Shown here one piece after another: positions 41,228 to 49,590 of a stretch of DNA of 64,000 bases (the first letter of the stretch is position 1; every line of letters begins with the position of its first letter). The translations under genes were made by a program, and so were the position numbers. Source of the DNA: Butyricicoccus_A sp963601915 (GTDB lineage Bacteria > Bacillota > Clostridia > Oscillospirales > Butyricicoccaceae); assembly GCA_963601915.1 (NCBI GenBank), contig CAVCGL010000007.1:74559-138558 (forward strand), given 5' to 3'. The notes under the pieces are model-generated. The model searched no databases. It was not told the DNA's origin and was given only the letters and a program-made list of their open reading frames with translations.

Positions 41228-42535
41228 ATGGATTGGAGAACGTATTATAAAGAACATACGATGAAACCGGAAGATGCTGTATCCGTTATCAAAGACGGAG
41301 ACCGCGTTGTATTCGGTCATGCCGTTGGCGAGCCGATCATCTTCCAGCGCACGATGGCACAGATGGCAGAACAGTTCCACAATGTCGAGGTTGCGCACAT
41401 GGTATACCTCGGCTCCGGTGAGTATTTGCAGCCGGGCATGGAAGAGCATTTCCGCCATAATGCACTGTTTGTCGGCGGCCCGGCCCGCAAGGCTATTGCG
41501 GAAAATCGTGCAGATTACACACCGGCGTTCTTTTCCGATGTACCGCACATGTTCCGCAACGGAGAATTGCCGGTTGATGTTTTTGCATTTACTTGCTCGC
41601 CTCCGGATGAGCGCGGATATGTTTCTATCGGTCTGTCGTGCGACTACGGTTGGCAGGCTGCGAAGTCCGCAAAGACCGTGATCGCAGAGGTCAATCCGAA
41701 TATGCCGCGAACCTTTGGCGAGAGCTTTATTCACGTCACAGACATTGATGGCTTCCTGCTGTCTTGGGAGCCGCTGCCGGAGGCAAAGCCGCCGCGCATC
41801 ACAGAGGAAGACAAGAAGATCGGCAAATATATTGCAGATCTGGTACGTGACGGAGATTGCCTCCAGCTTGGCATTGGCGCAGTGCCGGATGCTGTTTGCT
41901 CCTTCCTCGGCGATAAGAAGAATCTGGGTCTGCACTCGGAAATGTTCTCGGACGGCGTGCTGCCGTTGTTTGAGAAGGGCGTTATCAACGGTTCGTGCAA
42001 ACAGCGCGATGTCGGCCGTGCCTGCGTTACCTTCCTGATGGGCAGCCGCAAGCTGTATGATTTTGTAAACAACAATCCGATGATTCAGATGATGCCGGTT
42101 GATGTCTGCAATAATCCGGCGATTATCTCGCAGAATAACAACGTGGTTTCCATCAACTCCTGTGTACAGGTTGACCTGCAGGGTCAGGTATGTGCAGAGG
42201 CAATCGGTCTAAAGCAGATTTCCGGTATCGGCGGTCAGATGGACTTTGTACGCGGTGCAAACCTGTCCAAGGGAGGCCGTTCGATTATCGCTCTGCATTC
42301 TACGACAAAGGACGAATCGGAGTCCAAGATTGTCACGACCATCACCACTGGCGGCCCAGTTACGACAGGACGCTGCGATGTCAATTACATTGTAACTGAA
42401 TACGGTGTGGCACAGCTGCGCGGACAAACCCTGCGCGAGCGTGCAAAGCGCCTGATTGCCATTGCACATCCGAAGTTCCGTGCAGAGCTGGCGGAAGAGT
42501 ATGCAAAGCGCTTCGGCGAAACGCTGGAAGTGTAA
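41228..42535 (+). CDS. Acetyl-CoA:hydroxyacid CoA-transferase (4-hydroxybutyrate CoA-transferase-like)
   Basis: A 435-residue member of the acetyl-CoA hydrolase/transferase family. The catalytic glutamate sits in LHSEMFSDGV (about residue 238), and the oxyanion-region motif is GIGAVPDAV with GGQMDFVRGA near the CoA site. Family members include 4-hydroxybutyrate and butyryl-CoA:acetate CoA-transferases. The next gene is 4-hydroxybutyryl-CoA dehydratase, so AbfT activity (4-hydroxybutyrate + acetyl-CoA) is the best guess. RBS AAGGAGAG; first gene of a five-gene operon. Butyryl-CoA transferase activity is the main alternative. Confidence 0.85.
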   Translation: MDWRTYYKEHTMKPEDAVSVIKDGDRVVFGHAVGEPIIFQRTMAQMAEQFHNVEVAHMVYLGSGEYLQPGMEEHFRHNALFVGGPARKAIAENRADYTPAFFSDVPHMFRNGELPVDVFAFTCSPPDERGYVSIGLSCDYGWQAAKSAKTVIAEVNPNMPRTFGESFIHVTDIDGFLLSWEPLPEAKPPRITEEDKKIGKYIADLVRDGDCLQLGIGAVPDAVCSFLGDKKNLGLHSEMFSDGVLPLFEKGVINGSCKQRDVGRACVTFLMGSRKLYDFVNNNPMIQMMPVDVCNNPAIISQNNNVVSINSCVQVDLQGQVCAEAIGLKQISGIGGQMDFVRGANLSKGGRSIIALHSTTKDESESKIVTTITTGGPVTTGRCDVNYIVTEYGVAQLRGQTLRERAKRLIAIAHPKFRAELAEEYAKRFGETLEV

Positions 42536-42577
42536 AACATAAATACGATAGTAAAGAGCAGAAAGAAGGAATCTATT

Positions 42578-44023
42578 ATGATGACCAAAGAACAGTACAT
42601 CGAATCTCTGCGCAAGCTGCATCTGAAGCTGTACCGCTTCGGCAAGCGAGTAGAAAACGTTGTGGACGATCCGATTGTTCGCCCGTCCCTGAATTCGTTT
42701 GCAGCAACCTATGAGCTGGCAGAGGACCCGCAGTACGAAGATCTGATGACAGCAACTTCCAATCTGACGGGCAAGAAGGTAAACCGCTTTACTCATCTGC
42801 ATCAGTCCACCGATGATCTGATTAAAAAGGTAAAGATGCAGCGTCTGCTCGGTCAGAAGACCGCAGCTTGCTTCCAGCGCTGTGTAGGTATGGATGCAGC
42901 AAACGCTGTTTATTCTACCACCCATGAGACTGATGAGGCATGTGGCACCAAGTATCACGAAAACTTTAAGAAGTTCTGGACAATGGTTCAGGACGAAGAT
43001 TTGGCAGTAGACGGCGCAATGACCGACGTAAAGGGTGACCGCGGACTGTCTCCGTCCAAGCAGGCTGATCCGGATCTGTTCCTGCATGTCGTAGAGCGCA
43101 CAACGGACGGTATTTATGTTACCGGTGCAAAGGCACATCAGACCGGTTACCTGAACAGCCATTATGTTCTGGTTATGCCGACCATTTCGATGCGCGAGGG
43201 TGACGAGGATTACGCTGTTTCGTTTGCCTGCCCGACCGATGCAGAAGGCATCACGCTGATTCTGGGTCGCCAGTCCTGCGATACACGTAAGACCGAAGAG
43301 TACAACGACATTGATGTCGGCAACAAGCAGTACGGCGGACACGAAGTACTGGTTATCTTTGACCGCGTATTTATCCCGAATGATATGATCTTCCTGAATG
43401 GCGAGACCGCATTCGCTGGCATGATGGTAGAGCGTTTCGCTGGTTATCATCGTCAGTCTTACGGCGGCTGCAAGGTTGGCGTAGGCGATGTTCTGATTGG
43501 CGCTACACAGCTGGCAGTTGAGATGGCAGGCTGCGCGAAGGCATCTCATGTCAAGGACAAGATCATTGAGATGACGCATCTGAACGAAACATTGTATGCT
43601 TGCGGCATTGCATGTTCCTCTCAGGGTGCACCGACCAAGTCCGGCAACTATCTGATTGATTTGCTGCTGGCAAACGTCTGCAAGCAGAACGTCACCCGTT
43701 TCCCGTATGACATTGCGCGTCTGGCACAGGATCTGGCTGGCGGCCTGATGGTAACGCAGCCGTCTGAGGCAGATTATCGCAATCCGGAGACGCATGATTA
43801 CATCGAAAAGTATCTGAAGGGTGTTGCTTCTGTTCCGACAGAGGATCGTATGCGTGTTCTGCGCCTGATTGAAAACATGACGATGGGTACCGCAGCTGTT
43901 GGCTATCTGCCGGAGTCCATGCACGGTGCAGGCTCTCCGCAGGCGCAGCGCATCATGATCGCTCGTCAGGGCAACATTGAGATGAAGAAAAAGCTGGCAA
44001 AGGCTATCGCTCGCATCGACTAA
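42578..44023 (+). CDS. 4-hydroxybutyryl-CoA dehydratase / vinylacetyl-CoA delta-isomerase (AbfD-like)
   Basis: A 481-residue flavin/[4Fe-4S] enzyme of the 4-hydroxyphenylacetate-3-hydroxylase fold. The four cluster ligands known from the Clostridium enzyme (Cys99, Cys103, His292, Cys299) appear one position earlier as Cys98, Cys102 (CFQRC), His291 and Cys298 (HRQSYGGC), so the radical dehydration site is intact. The enzyme converts 4-hydroxybutyryl-CoA to crotonyl-CoA, feeding butyrate. It starts 42 bp after the CoA-transferase and ends 10 bp before a Gfo/Idh dehydrogenase gene. No 4-hydroxybutyrate dehydrogenase or succinate-semialdehyde genes are nearby, which leaves its in vivo substrate open. 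Confidence 0.9.
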   Translation: MMTKEQYIESLRKLHLKLYRFGKRVENVVDDPIVRPSLNSFAATYELAEDPQYEDLMTATSNLTGKKVNRFTHLHQSTDDLIKKVKMQRLLGQKTAACFQRCVGMDAANAVYSTTHETDEACGTKYHENFKKFWTMVQDEDLAVDGAMTDVKGDRGLSPSKQADPDLFLHVVERTTDGIYVTGAKAHQTGYLNSHYVLVMPTISMREGDEDYAVSFACPTDAEGITLILGRQSCDTRKTEEYNDIDVGNKQYGGHEVLVIFDRVFIPNDMIFLNGETAFAGMMVERFAGYHRQSYGGCKVGVGDVLIGATQLAVEMAGCAKASHVKDKIIEMTHLNETLYACGIACSSQGAPTKSGNYLIDLLLANVCKQNVTRFPYDIARLAQDLAGGLMVTQPSEADYRNPETHDYIEKYLKGVASVPTEDRMRVLRLIENMTMGTAAVGYLPESMHGAGSPQAQRIMIARQGNIEMKKKLAKAIARID

Positions 44024-44033
44024 GGAGATTGAT

Positions 44034-45041
44034 ATGAAAAAGGTTCGCGTTGGTTTGGTCGGTCTTGGACCGCTGGGTAAGGTTCATGCAGAAAATTTGA
44101 TGTACCGGATTCCGAATGCACAGCTGGCAGCTGTGTGCACACGCACCCAGTCCAAGCTGGACGAAGTGCGGCGCGATTGGGAAACACCGGAAGTCTATAC
44201 GGATTTTGCAGACATGTTGGACAAGGCACAACTGGATGCAGTGGCAATTATCTCGCCAACCAATGTACATTTGGAGCATGTTCGCATGGCAGTCGAGAAG
44301 GGTCTGCACATCTTTATTGAGAAGCCGACGGGAATGAATGCGGCAGAATGTGCAGAAATCGAACGCTTGGCAGCACAGAACGGGAAAATATTTGCAGTTG
44401 GATTTATGCGGCGGTTTGACGCATCGTATGCGGATGCCAAACGCCGAATTGAAGCAGGGGAGATTGGCGCACCGATCTTCTTCCGTGGCTACAGCTTAGA
44501 CCCAATCTGGCAGGGTGAAGCACAAGTGGCGCGGGCAGAGGCCAACGGCAAATGGTTTGTCGATATGGGCGTGCACGACTATGATCTGGCGCGCTGGCTG
44601 CTTGGCGCAGAACCCAAACAGGCATTTGCCTGCGGCGGCGCGTATGTATTTGATGGCTTTGCCAAAAATCATGATGTAGACAATGGATTTTCCCTCGTCA
44701 AGTTCGACAACAACGCGGCAGCCTTTTTCTACTGCGGACGCACGGCACCGCATGGATCTCATGTAGAGAGCGAAATTATCGGCACAAAGGGTACACTTCG
44801 TATCTGTGAATCGCCACGCAGAGCACGGGTAACACAGTTTACCGGTCAGGGAGAGGTGCACGAATGCATCGATCATTATCTTGACCGCTGGGGCGAAGCG
44901 TACTATCAGGAGTTACAGCAGTTTGTCAATGAAGTACAGGCGGGAGAACAGGCGCAAAGTGCTACAGCGGCAGACTGCACGGGTGCCGTCAAGCTGGCAG
45001 AGATGATTCTCGAAGCTTATGAGGAACAGTTGGACAAATAA
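44034..45041 (+). CDS. Gfo/Idh/MocA-family dehydrogenase (inositol-dehydrogenase-like)
   Basis: A 335-residue NAD(P)-dependent sugar or polyol dehydrogenase. The Rossmann motif is GLVGLGPLGKVHAEN at the N-terminus, the EKP motif (IFIEKPTGMN, about 96-105) supplies the catalytic-region lysine, and the C-terminal domain has DMGVHDYDLARWLLG with the conserved Asp and His. It is a distant paralogue of the iolG-like gene in the second operon and may oxidise a different inositol isomer or an inosose. Tightly spaced within the operon (10 bp after AbfD). Confidence 0.85.
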   Translation: MKKVRVGLVGLGPLGKVHAENLMYRIPNAQLAAVCTRTQSKLDEVRRDWETPEVYTDFADMLDKAQLDAVAIISPTNVHLEHVRMAVEKGLHIFIEKPTGMNAAECAEIERLAAQNGKIFAVGFMRRFDASYADAKRRIEAGEIGAPIFFRGYSLDPIWQGEAQVARAEANGKWFVDMGVHDYDLARWLLGAEPKQAFACGGAYVFDGFAKNHDVDNGFSLVKFDNNAAAFFYCGRTAPHGSHVESEIIGTKGTLRICESPRRARVTQFTGQGEVHECIDHYLDRWGEAYYQELQQFVNEVQAGEQAQSATAADCTGAVKLAEMILEAYEEQLDK

Positions 45042-45066
45042 TTCAAGACAAAGACAGGAGAACACT

Positions 45067-45918
45067 ATGAACAAGCAAAAATTGCATGATCTGCGTGTGT
45101 TTGCAGCGGAGATTCGTCTGGAAACCTTGAAGATCATCGGTTCGCGCGGCTTTGGCCATGTCGGCGGCTCGATGTCTATGGCAGATGCTATGGCTGTGCT
45201 GTACGGCGATGTGATGAAGATTGACCCGAAAAATCCGCGTTGGGATGACCGCGACTGGTTTGTACTGTCCAAGGGACATGGCGGCCCGATTATGTATGCA
45301 ACGCTTGGACTCAAGGGATATTATCCGATGGAATCCGCGTATACACTGAACCAGCCGGGAACCGATTTCCCGTCTCATACCGACCGCCGCAAGACGGTTG
45401 GCGTCGATCTGACGACCGGCTCTTTGGGTCAGGGCATGAGTGAAGCTGTCGGTGCAGCACTGGGCAGCAAGGTAAAGGGACGCACCAATCATGTATTCGT
45501 AGCTGTCGGCGACGGCGAGTGCGATGAGGGCGAGATCTGGGAGGCAGCACAGTTTGCTGCACACTACAAGCTGGATAATCTGGTATGCCTTGTCGATAAC
45601 AACAAGCGCCAGCTGGACGGCGCAGTAGCAGATGTCATGAGCCACGGCAAGGGCATCGGCGCGAAGTTCGATGCATTTGGTTGGCATGTCATTGATGTCA
45701 AGGACGGCAATGATGTAGAGCAGATTTCCGATGCCATTGCAGAGGCATACACGGTAAAGGGACAGCCGACCTGCTTGATTCTCAATACCGTCAAGGGCAA
45801 GGGAGCAACCTTTGCAGAGCCGTCCGGCGCACATTCTTCCCAGCCGACAAAGGAACAGTGGGATGAAGCAATCGCTGCATCGGAAGCACAGCTTGCTGCC
45901 GTTAAGGCAGAACAGTAA
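45067..45918 (+). CDS. Transketolase, N-terminal subunit (TPP-binding)
   Basis: The start at 45067 lies 7 bp after CAGGAGA. The 283-residue protein is the pyrophosphate-binding half of a split transketolase: SRGFGHVGGSMSM early on, LSKGHGGPIMYATL, TGSLGQGMSEAVGAALG and the TPP motif GDGECDEGEIWEA-x-QFA with NNKRQLDG. It pairs with the next gene to transfer two-carbon ketol units between sugars. Two-subunit transketolases in catabolic operons usually serve a dedicated pathway rather than the pentose-phosphate cycle. Confidence 0.92.
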   Translation: MNKQKLHDLRVFAAEIRLETLKIIGSRGFGHVGGSMSMADAMAVLYGDVMKIDPKNPRWDDRDWFVLSKGHGGPIMYATLGLKGYYPMESAYTLNQPGTDFPSHTDRRKTVGVDLTTGSLGQGMSEAVGAALGSKVKGRTNHVFVAVGDGECDEGEIWEAAQFAAHYKLDNLVCLVDNNKRQLDGAVADVMSHGKGIGAKFDAFGWHVIDVKDGNDVEQISDAIAEAYTVKGQPTCLILNTVKGKGATFAEPSGAHSSQPTKEQWDEAIAASEAQLAAVKAEQ

Positions 45919-45932
45919 GGAGGAACGTACCA

Positions 45933-46907
45933 ATGAGCTATACTTTGGTTGGAAAGCATGAGAAGGACAGCCGCGCAAACCGCGATGGTTATGTTTCTGC
46001 TATGCTGGAAATGATGGAAACAAATAAAGATCTCATTCATATTGACTGCGACCTGATGGGCTGCATCAATACCGGAAAGTTGCTGAAGGCTTTTCCGGGA
46101 CAGACATTTAACGCAGGTATTGCCGAGCAGAATGCCATGGGCGTAGCTGCTGGCATGGCAGCTACCGGTCTGGATGTGTTTATTCACTCGTTCGGCTGCT
46201 TTGCTGCACGCCGTATGTTTGACCAGGCATTCCTGGCTGCCGGTTATTCTAAGCTTCCGGTACATGTCATCGGTTCCGACCCTGGTGTGTGCGCTGCATT
46301 CAATGGTGCAACCCATATGCCGTTTGAGGACTGTGCGCTGTACATGTCTGTACCGGATTCCATTGTCATTGATTCCTGCGATTATGCGCAGACCAATGCA
46401 CTGACCAAGAAGCTGGCAAAGGAGCCGGGGCTGAGCTATATGCGTTTGATTCGCAAGGGCTTTACCACGGTATATGCAGACGGCTCCGATTTTGAAATCG
46501 GCAAGGGCGTTACCTTGAGAGATGGTACAGACGTTACCATTATTGCATCGGGCATTCTGGTTGACGAGGCACTCAAGGCAGAAGAACAGCTCGCTGCAAA
46601 GGGCGTTTCTGCTCGCGTGATTGATATGCACACGTGGAAGCCGCTGGATGTAGAGCTGATTCTCAAGGCTGCCAAGGAGACCGGTGCGATTGTAACGGCT
46701 GAAAATCATCAGGTTTCTTGTGGTCTGGGTTCTGCTGTATCCAATGTACTGACCGATCAGTGCTTGGTTCCGCTGGAGCGAATCGGCATTCAGGAACAGT
46801 TTGGTCAGGTAGGCCCGCAGGACTATCTGATGGAGCAGTATCATCTGTTGGCAGCGGATATTGTTGCAGCAGCTGAAAAGGCAATGGCACGAAAAGCGTC
46901 TCTCTGA
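45933..46907 (+). CDS. Transketolase, C-terminal subunit
   Basis: A 324-residue protein with the pyrimidine-binding domain (GIAEQNAMGVAAGMAATGLD, carrying the catalytic Glu) and the C-terminal transketolase domain (VTIIASGILVDEAL; IDMHTWKPLDVELIL). It begins 14 bp after its partner with AAGGAGGAA. The two subunits together make one active alpha2beta2-type enzyme. It is the last gene of the operon, followed by a terminator. Confidence 0.92.
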   Translation: MSYTLVGKHEKDSRANRDGYVSAMLEMMETNKDLIHIDCDLMGCINTGKLLKAFPGQTFNAGIAEQNAMGVAAGMAATGLDVFIHSFGCFAARRMFDQAFLAAGYSKLPVHVIGSDPGVCAAFNGATHMPFEDCALYMSVPDSIVIDSCDYAQTNALTKKLAKEPGLSYMRLIRKGFTTVYADGSDFEIGKGVTLRDGTDVTIIASGILVDEALKAEEQLAAKGVSARVIDMHTWKPLDVELILKAAKETGAIVTAENHQVSCGLGSAVSNVLTDQCLVPLERIGIQEQFGQVGPQDYLMEQYHLLAADIVAAAEKAMARKASL

Positions 46908-46936
46908 ATATTTCCTATACATTCTTAATCGGTTTA

Positions 46937-46976
46937 CAGGCAGTGTCTCAATTGACACTGCCTGTATTCCTTTTCT
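46937..46976 (+). terminator. Terminator of the CoA-transferase/transketolase operon
   Basis: An 11-bp perfect stem CAGGCAGTGTC / GACACTGCCTG with a 6-nt loop and a T-rich tail, 29 bp after the stop. Confidence 0.85.
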
Positions 46977-46991
46977 CTCATGCAAGGCATC

Positions 46992-47027
46992 AAAAAAACG
47001 CTGTTCAGATGAACAGCGTTTTTTTTT
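46992..47027. terminator. Bidirectional terminator ahead of the convergent araC gene
   Basis: A/T-flanked stem AAAAAAACGCTGTTC / GAACAGCGTTTTTTT with an AGAT loop, ending 3 bp from the araC stop. Confidence 0.88.
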
Positions 47028-47029
47028 GA

Positions 47030-47893
47030 TTATTCCTGCATATTTTTGCGCGATTGCCGGTATTTTCCGGGCGGCATTCCGACGTATTTATTGAACATGG
47101 TATTCAGATGGCAAATACTGCTGAATCCCAAATGATCCGCAATATCGCCAATCGAAGCACTGCTGTCAGCCAGCAGACTTTGAGCTTCGCCGATGCGGCG
47201 CTTCATGACATACTGCATCGGAGGTACGCCGAATTCGTTTTTGAATACGTGGGATAAATAGTATGGGTTTATATGTAGGGATTTGCTGACAACAGTCAGT
47301 GTAATCGGTTCACGATAATGAGAATCTAAGAATTGCTGGATGCGATCGGCAGTCGCCGAAGCGGATGAACGCGGTCGAATGACAGCGTGCCGACTGCGGC
47401 TGAGCAGCATCTCATAGGTCAATAAGAGAAGAGACAGCGCCAAGCTGTTGCAGGTCTCATTGAGATTCTTTTTGTCATAGGACAGCAGATAAATCAAATG
47501 AAAGATTTCACCGACTTGCGGCGTCAGCATACCGCAGGAAAGCACAGGTTCTGTTTGTGCATCACACAGTTGGTTTTCCGCAAGTCCTAAAAAAGAAACA
47601 TTGGAAATTGCGACACTATAAGACCGGCAGTGGCGCGATTCGTTCGGATCTTCACCATGCAGGACACCGGCATTGCAGATGACAATGTTACCCTCTTTGA
47701 CATCGTAAAATTGATTGTTAACCATGTAACGACCTTCGCCGCTGTATACGTAATATAGTTCGAGAAAATTCTCGTGCGTATGAGGGAGCACGGCGTGCTT
47801 GCTGCTATGCTCTTCTGTGATTAAGTGGCTGCCGCAAAACTGCGGAATCTTATCACTGTGCAAATGGGTAGATAAAAAATGAGCGGGATTCAT
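47030..47893 (-). CDS. AraC-family transcriptional regulator
   Basis: A 287-residue regulator with an N-terminal cupin sensor domain (LPHTHENFLELYYVYSGEG, about 36-54). Two C-terminal helix-turn-helix motifs span about 185-280 (SKSLHINPYYLSHVFKNEFG and DIADHLGFSSICHLNTMFNK). It lies convergent to the first operon and divergent from the second (iolG) operon, so it most likely activates both in response to the imported polyol or an intermediate. Ligand unknown. Confidence 0.9.
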   Translation of the reverse strand: MNPAHFLSTHLHSDKIPQFCGSHLITEEHSSKHAVLPHTHENFLELYYVYSGEGRYMVNNQFYDVKEGNIVICNAGVLHGEDPNESRHCRSYSVAISNVSFLGLAENQLCDAQTEPVLSCGMLTPQVGEIFHLIYLLSYDKKNLNETCNSLALSLLLLTYEMLLSRSRHAVIRPRSSASATADRIQQFLDSHYREPITLTVVSKSLHINPYYLSHVFKNEFGVPPMQYVMKRRIGEAQSLLADSSASIGDIADHLGFSSICHLNTMFNKYVGMPPGKYRQSRKNMQE

Positions 47894-48511
47894 ACCATGG
47901 CTCCTTTCTCTCGTTTTATTTATTATAGCACGGTCCGGTTCATGGAACTTTCAACATCTTGCGAAAAAACACTCTGAGACACAATCGCAGTGTGCAAATA
48001 AGAAGCGTATTATCGGCTGATTTCATGAAAAACACGGGTAAAATAGAACAAAATACATGCAATACAGGAATGACACACAGGGGATGCGGACAAAACTATT
48101 GGATTCTTGTGGTGATAAGAAAGATTATAGAAGAAAAGCCAAAAATATATGGTAATATTTTGCGAATATATTTGTTAAATATTGGTTTTTTGCTTGTTTT
48201 TTGTGCAAATAGCGGGATATTGCGCTGAAAAGATTGAAAAAAATATCTAGGTGATTTACAGGAACTCAGAACGAAATAGCAATAATCTGTAATAAATACA
48301 AAAAAATCCCGAAAAATCTCGGAAATATAGGCACTTTTCACACAATAATCGGATAACGATTTTTTTGAAAATCCCGTATAATAAAAGCATAGTAAAGAAC
48401 AAGGCAGGCAAGAAAAATAAATTGTATTTTGCAATATCATCTCGCGTGCTGAGAATGAAAACAGTATGATCGAATCCGATCATAGAGTCACAAGAGAAGG
48501 AGAGATTTCTT
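47894..48511. promoter_or_regulatory. 618-bp AT-rich regulatory gap between araC and the iolG operon
   Basis: No convincing gene is present; short frames here lack ribosome-binding sites. A TATAAT box at 48377-48382 has no consensus -35 (TAACGA at 17 bp), as in activator-dependent promoters. The 9-mer AAAATCCCG occurs at 48303-48311 and again at 48368-48376, abutting the -10, with the close variant AAAATCTCG in between. These are candidate AraC half-sites. Confidence 0.5.
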
Positions 48512-49528
48512 ATGAAAAAGGTACGAATTGGTCTTCTGGGTGCTGGCCGCATTGGCAAGCTGCACGGTGAAAATCTGGCACATTCTGTTCCGGAAGCAGA
48601 GCTGTATGCAGTAGCAGATCCGTTCATGAACGATGCAACCCGCGCATGGGCAGCAGACATGGGTATTGAAAAATGCTATGATGATCCGGAAAAGATCTTC
48701 TCTGATCCGACCATTGATGCAGTGTTCATTTGTTCCTCTACAAATACCCACGCAGAGTTCATCATCCGCGCAGCAAAGGCTGGCAAGCATGCATTCTGTG
48801 AGAAGCCGATTGACACCAATCTGGACAAGATTCAGGAAGCTCTGGATGCCGTGAAGGAAGCTGGCGTAAAGCTGCAGGTAGGCTTTGTTCGCCGCTTTGA
48901 CCACAACCACAAGATGGTTCGTGACACCGTTGCTTCCGGCAGATTGGGCAAGCCGAACATTGTGAAGGTAACTTCTCGTGACCCAGACCATCAGTCTATG
49001 GATTACATCAAGGTTTCCGGCGGCATCTTCATGGATATGACCATTCATGATTTCGATATGGTTCGCTATCTGGCAGGCAGCGAAGTAACCGAGGTTACCG
49101 CTTACGGCGCAGCACTGTCCGGCGCAGGCTACGACAAGTATGACGACGTAGACACCGCAATCGTTATGATGAAGTTTGAAAACGGCGCACTGGGCGTTAT
49201 CGACAACAGCCGTGCTGCTCATTACGGTTACGATCAGCGCACCGAGGTTCATTGCGACAAGGGCTGCGTACAGGTATCCAATGACCTGAATGATACCGCA
49301 ATGATTTCCAGCGCAGAAGGCGTAGAAGTCGCAAAGCCGACTTGGTTCTTCTTGGAGCGCTACAACAACGCATTTATCGCTGAAGCAAAGGCTTTTGCTG
49401 AGGCTGTTCTCAATGATACCGAGACACCGGTCAATGGTTTTGACGGCATTCAGCCGGTTAAGATCGCAATGGCTGCTGCAAAGTCTCTGAAGGAAGGCCG
49501 TCCGGTTAAGCTGGACGAGATTGGCTAA
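48512..49528 (+). CDS. iolG: Inositol 2-dehydrogenase IolG
   Basis: A 338-residue Gfo/Idh/MocA protein matching the IolG subgroup: GLLGAGRIGKLHGENL, SSTNTHAEFIIRAAKAGKHAFCEKP (seen as THAEFI and FCEKPID), RRFDHNHKMVRDTVASGRLG and SGGIFMDMTIHDFDMVRYL with the catalytic Asp and His. It oxidises myo-inositol to 2-keto-myo-inositol with NAD+. The start has AAGGAGAG upstream. It is the first gene of an operon with a kinase-like protein, a transporter and iolI; the last also belongs to inositol metabolism. Confidence 0.88.
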   Translation: MKKVRIGLLGAGRIGKLHGENLAHSVPEAELYAVADPFMNDATRAWAADMGIEKCYDDPEKIFSDPTIDAVFICSSTNTHAEFIIRAAKAGKHAFCEKPIDTNLDKIQEALDAVKEAGVKLQVGFVRRFDHNHKMVRDTVASGRLGKPNIVKVTSRDPDHQSMDYIKVSGGIFMDMTIHDFDMVRYLAGSEVTEVTAYGAALSGAGYDKYDDVDTAIVMMKFENGALGVIDNSRAAHYGYDQRTEVHCDKGCVQVSNDLNDTAMISSAEGVEVAKPTWFFLERYNNAFIAEAKAFAEAVLNDTETPVNGFDGIQPVKIAMAAAKSLKEGRPVKLDEIG

Positions 49529-49539
49529 CAAGCAACCGA

Positions 49540-49567
49540 CCCGGATAGAGTCCATTCTCTATCCGGG
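49540..49567 (+). other. Intercistronic hairpin after iolG
   Basis: An 11-bp perfect stem CCCGGATAGAG / CTCTATCCGGG with a 6-nt loop, lacking a T run, 24 bp before the next ATG. It may stabilise or process the iolG mRNA rather than terminate it. Confidence 0.7.
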
Positions 49568-49590
49568 CCGCTTCTAAAAGGAGAAGAGAT

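Noticed and set aside
40891..41229. Minus-strand frames of about 105-112 codons in the gap before the CoA-transferase gene.
   Set aside because: Phe/Leu-rich translations of an A-rich spacer with no initiation signals.
41228..44023. Treating the CoA-transferase and AbfD-like genes as a standard GABA/succinate fermentation operon.
   Set aside because: 4-hydroxybutyrate dehydrogenase and succinate-semialdehyde genes are missing and the downstream genes in the same operon are sugar-type enzymes; left open rather than asserted.
41228..46907. Reading the transketolase operon as a sulfoquinovose (sulfo-transketolase) or apiose pathway.
   Set aside because: Both use split transketolases, but the sugar-specific isomerases, kinases and sulfonate genes of those pathways are absent, and the neighbouring genes are IolG and IolI.
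47959..48440. Short open frames on both strands in the gap between araC and iolG.
   Set aside because: No ribosome-binding site, low-complexity AT-rich composition and no recognisable protein features.
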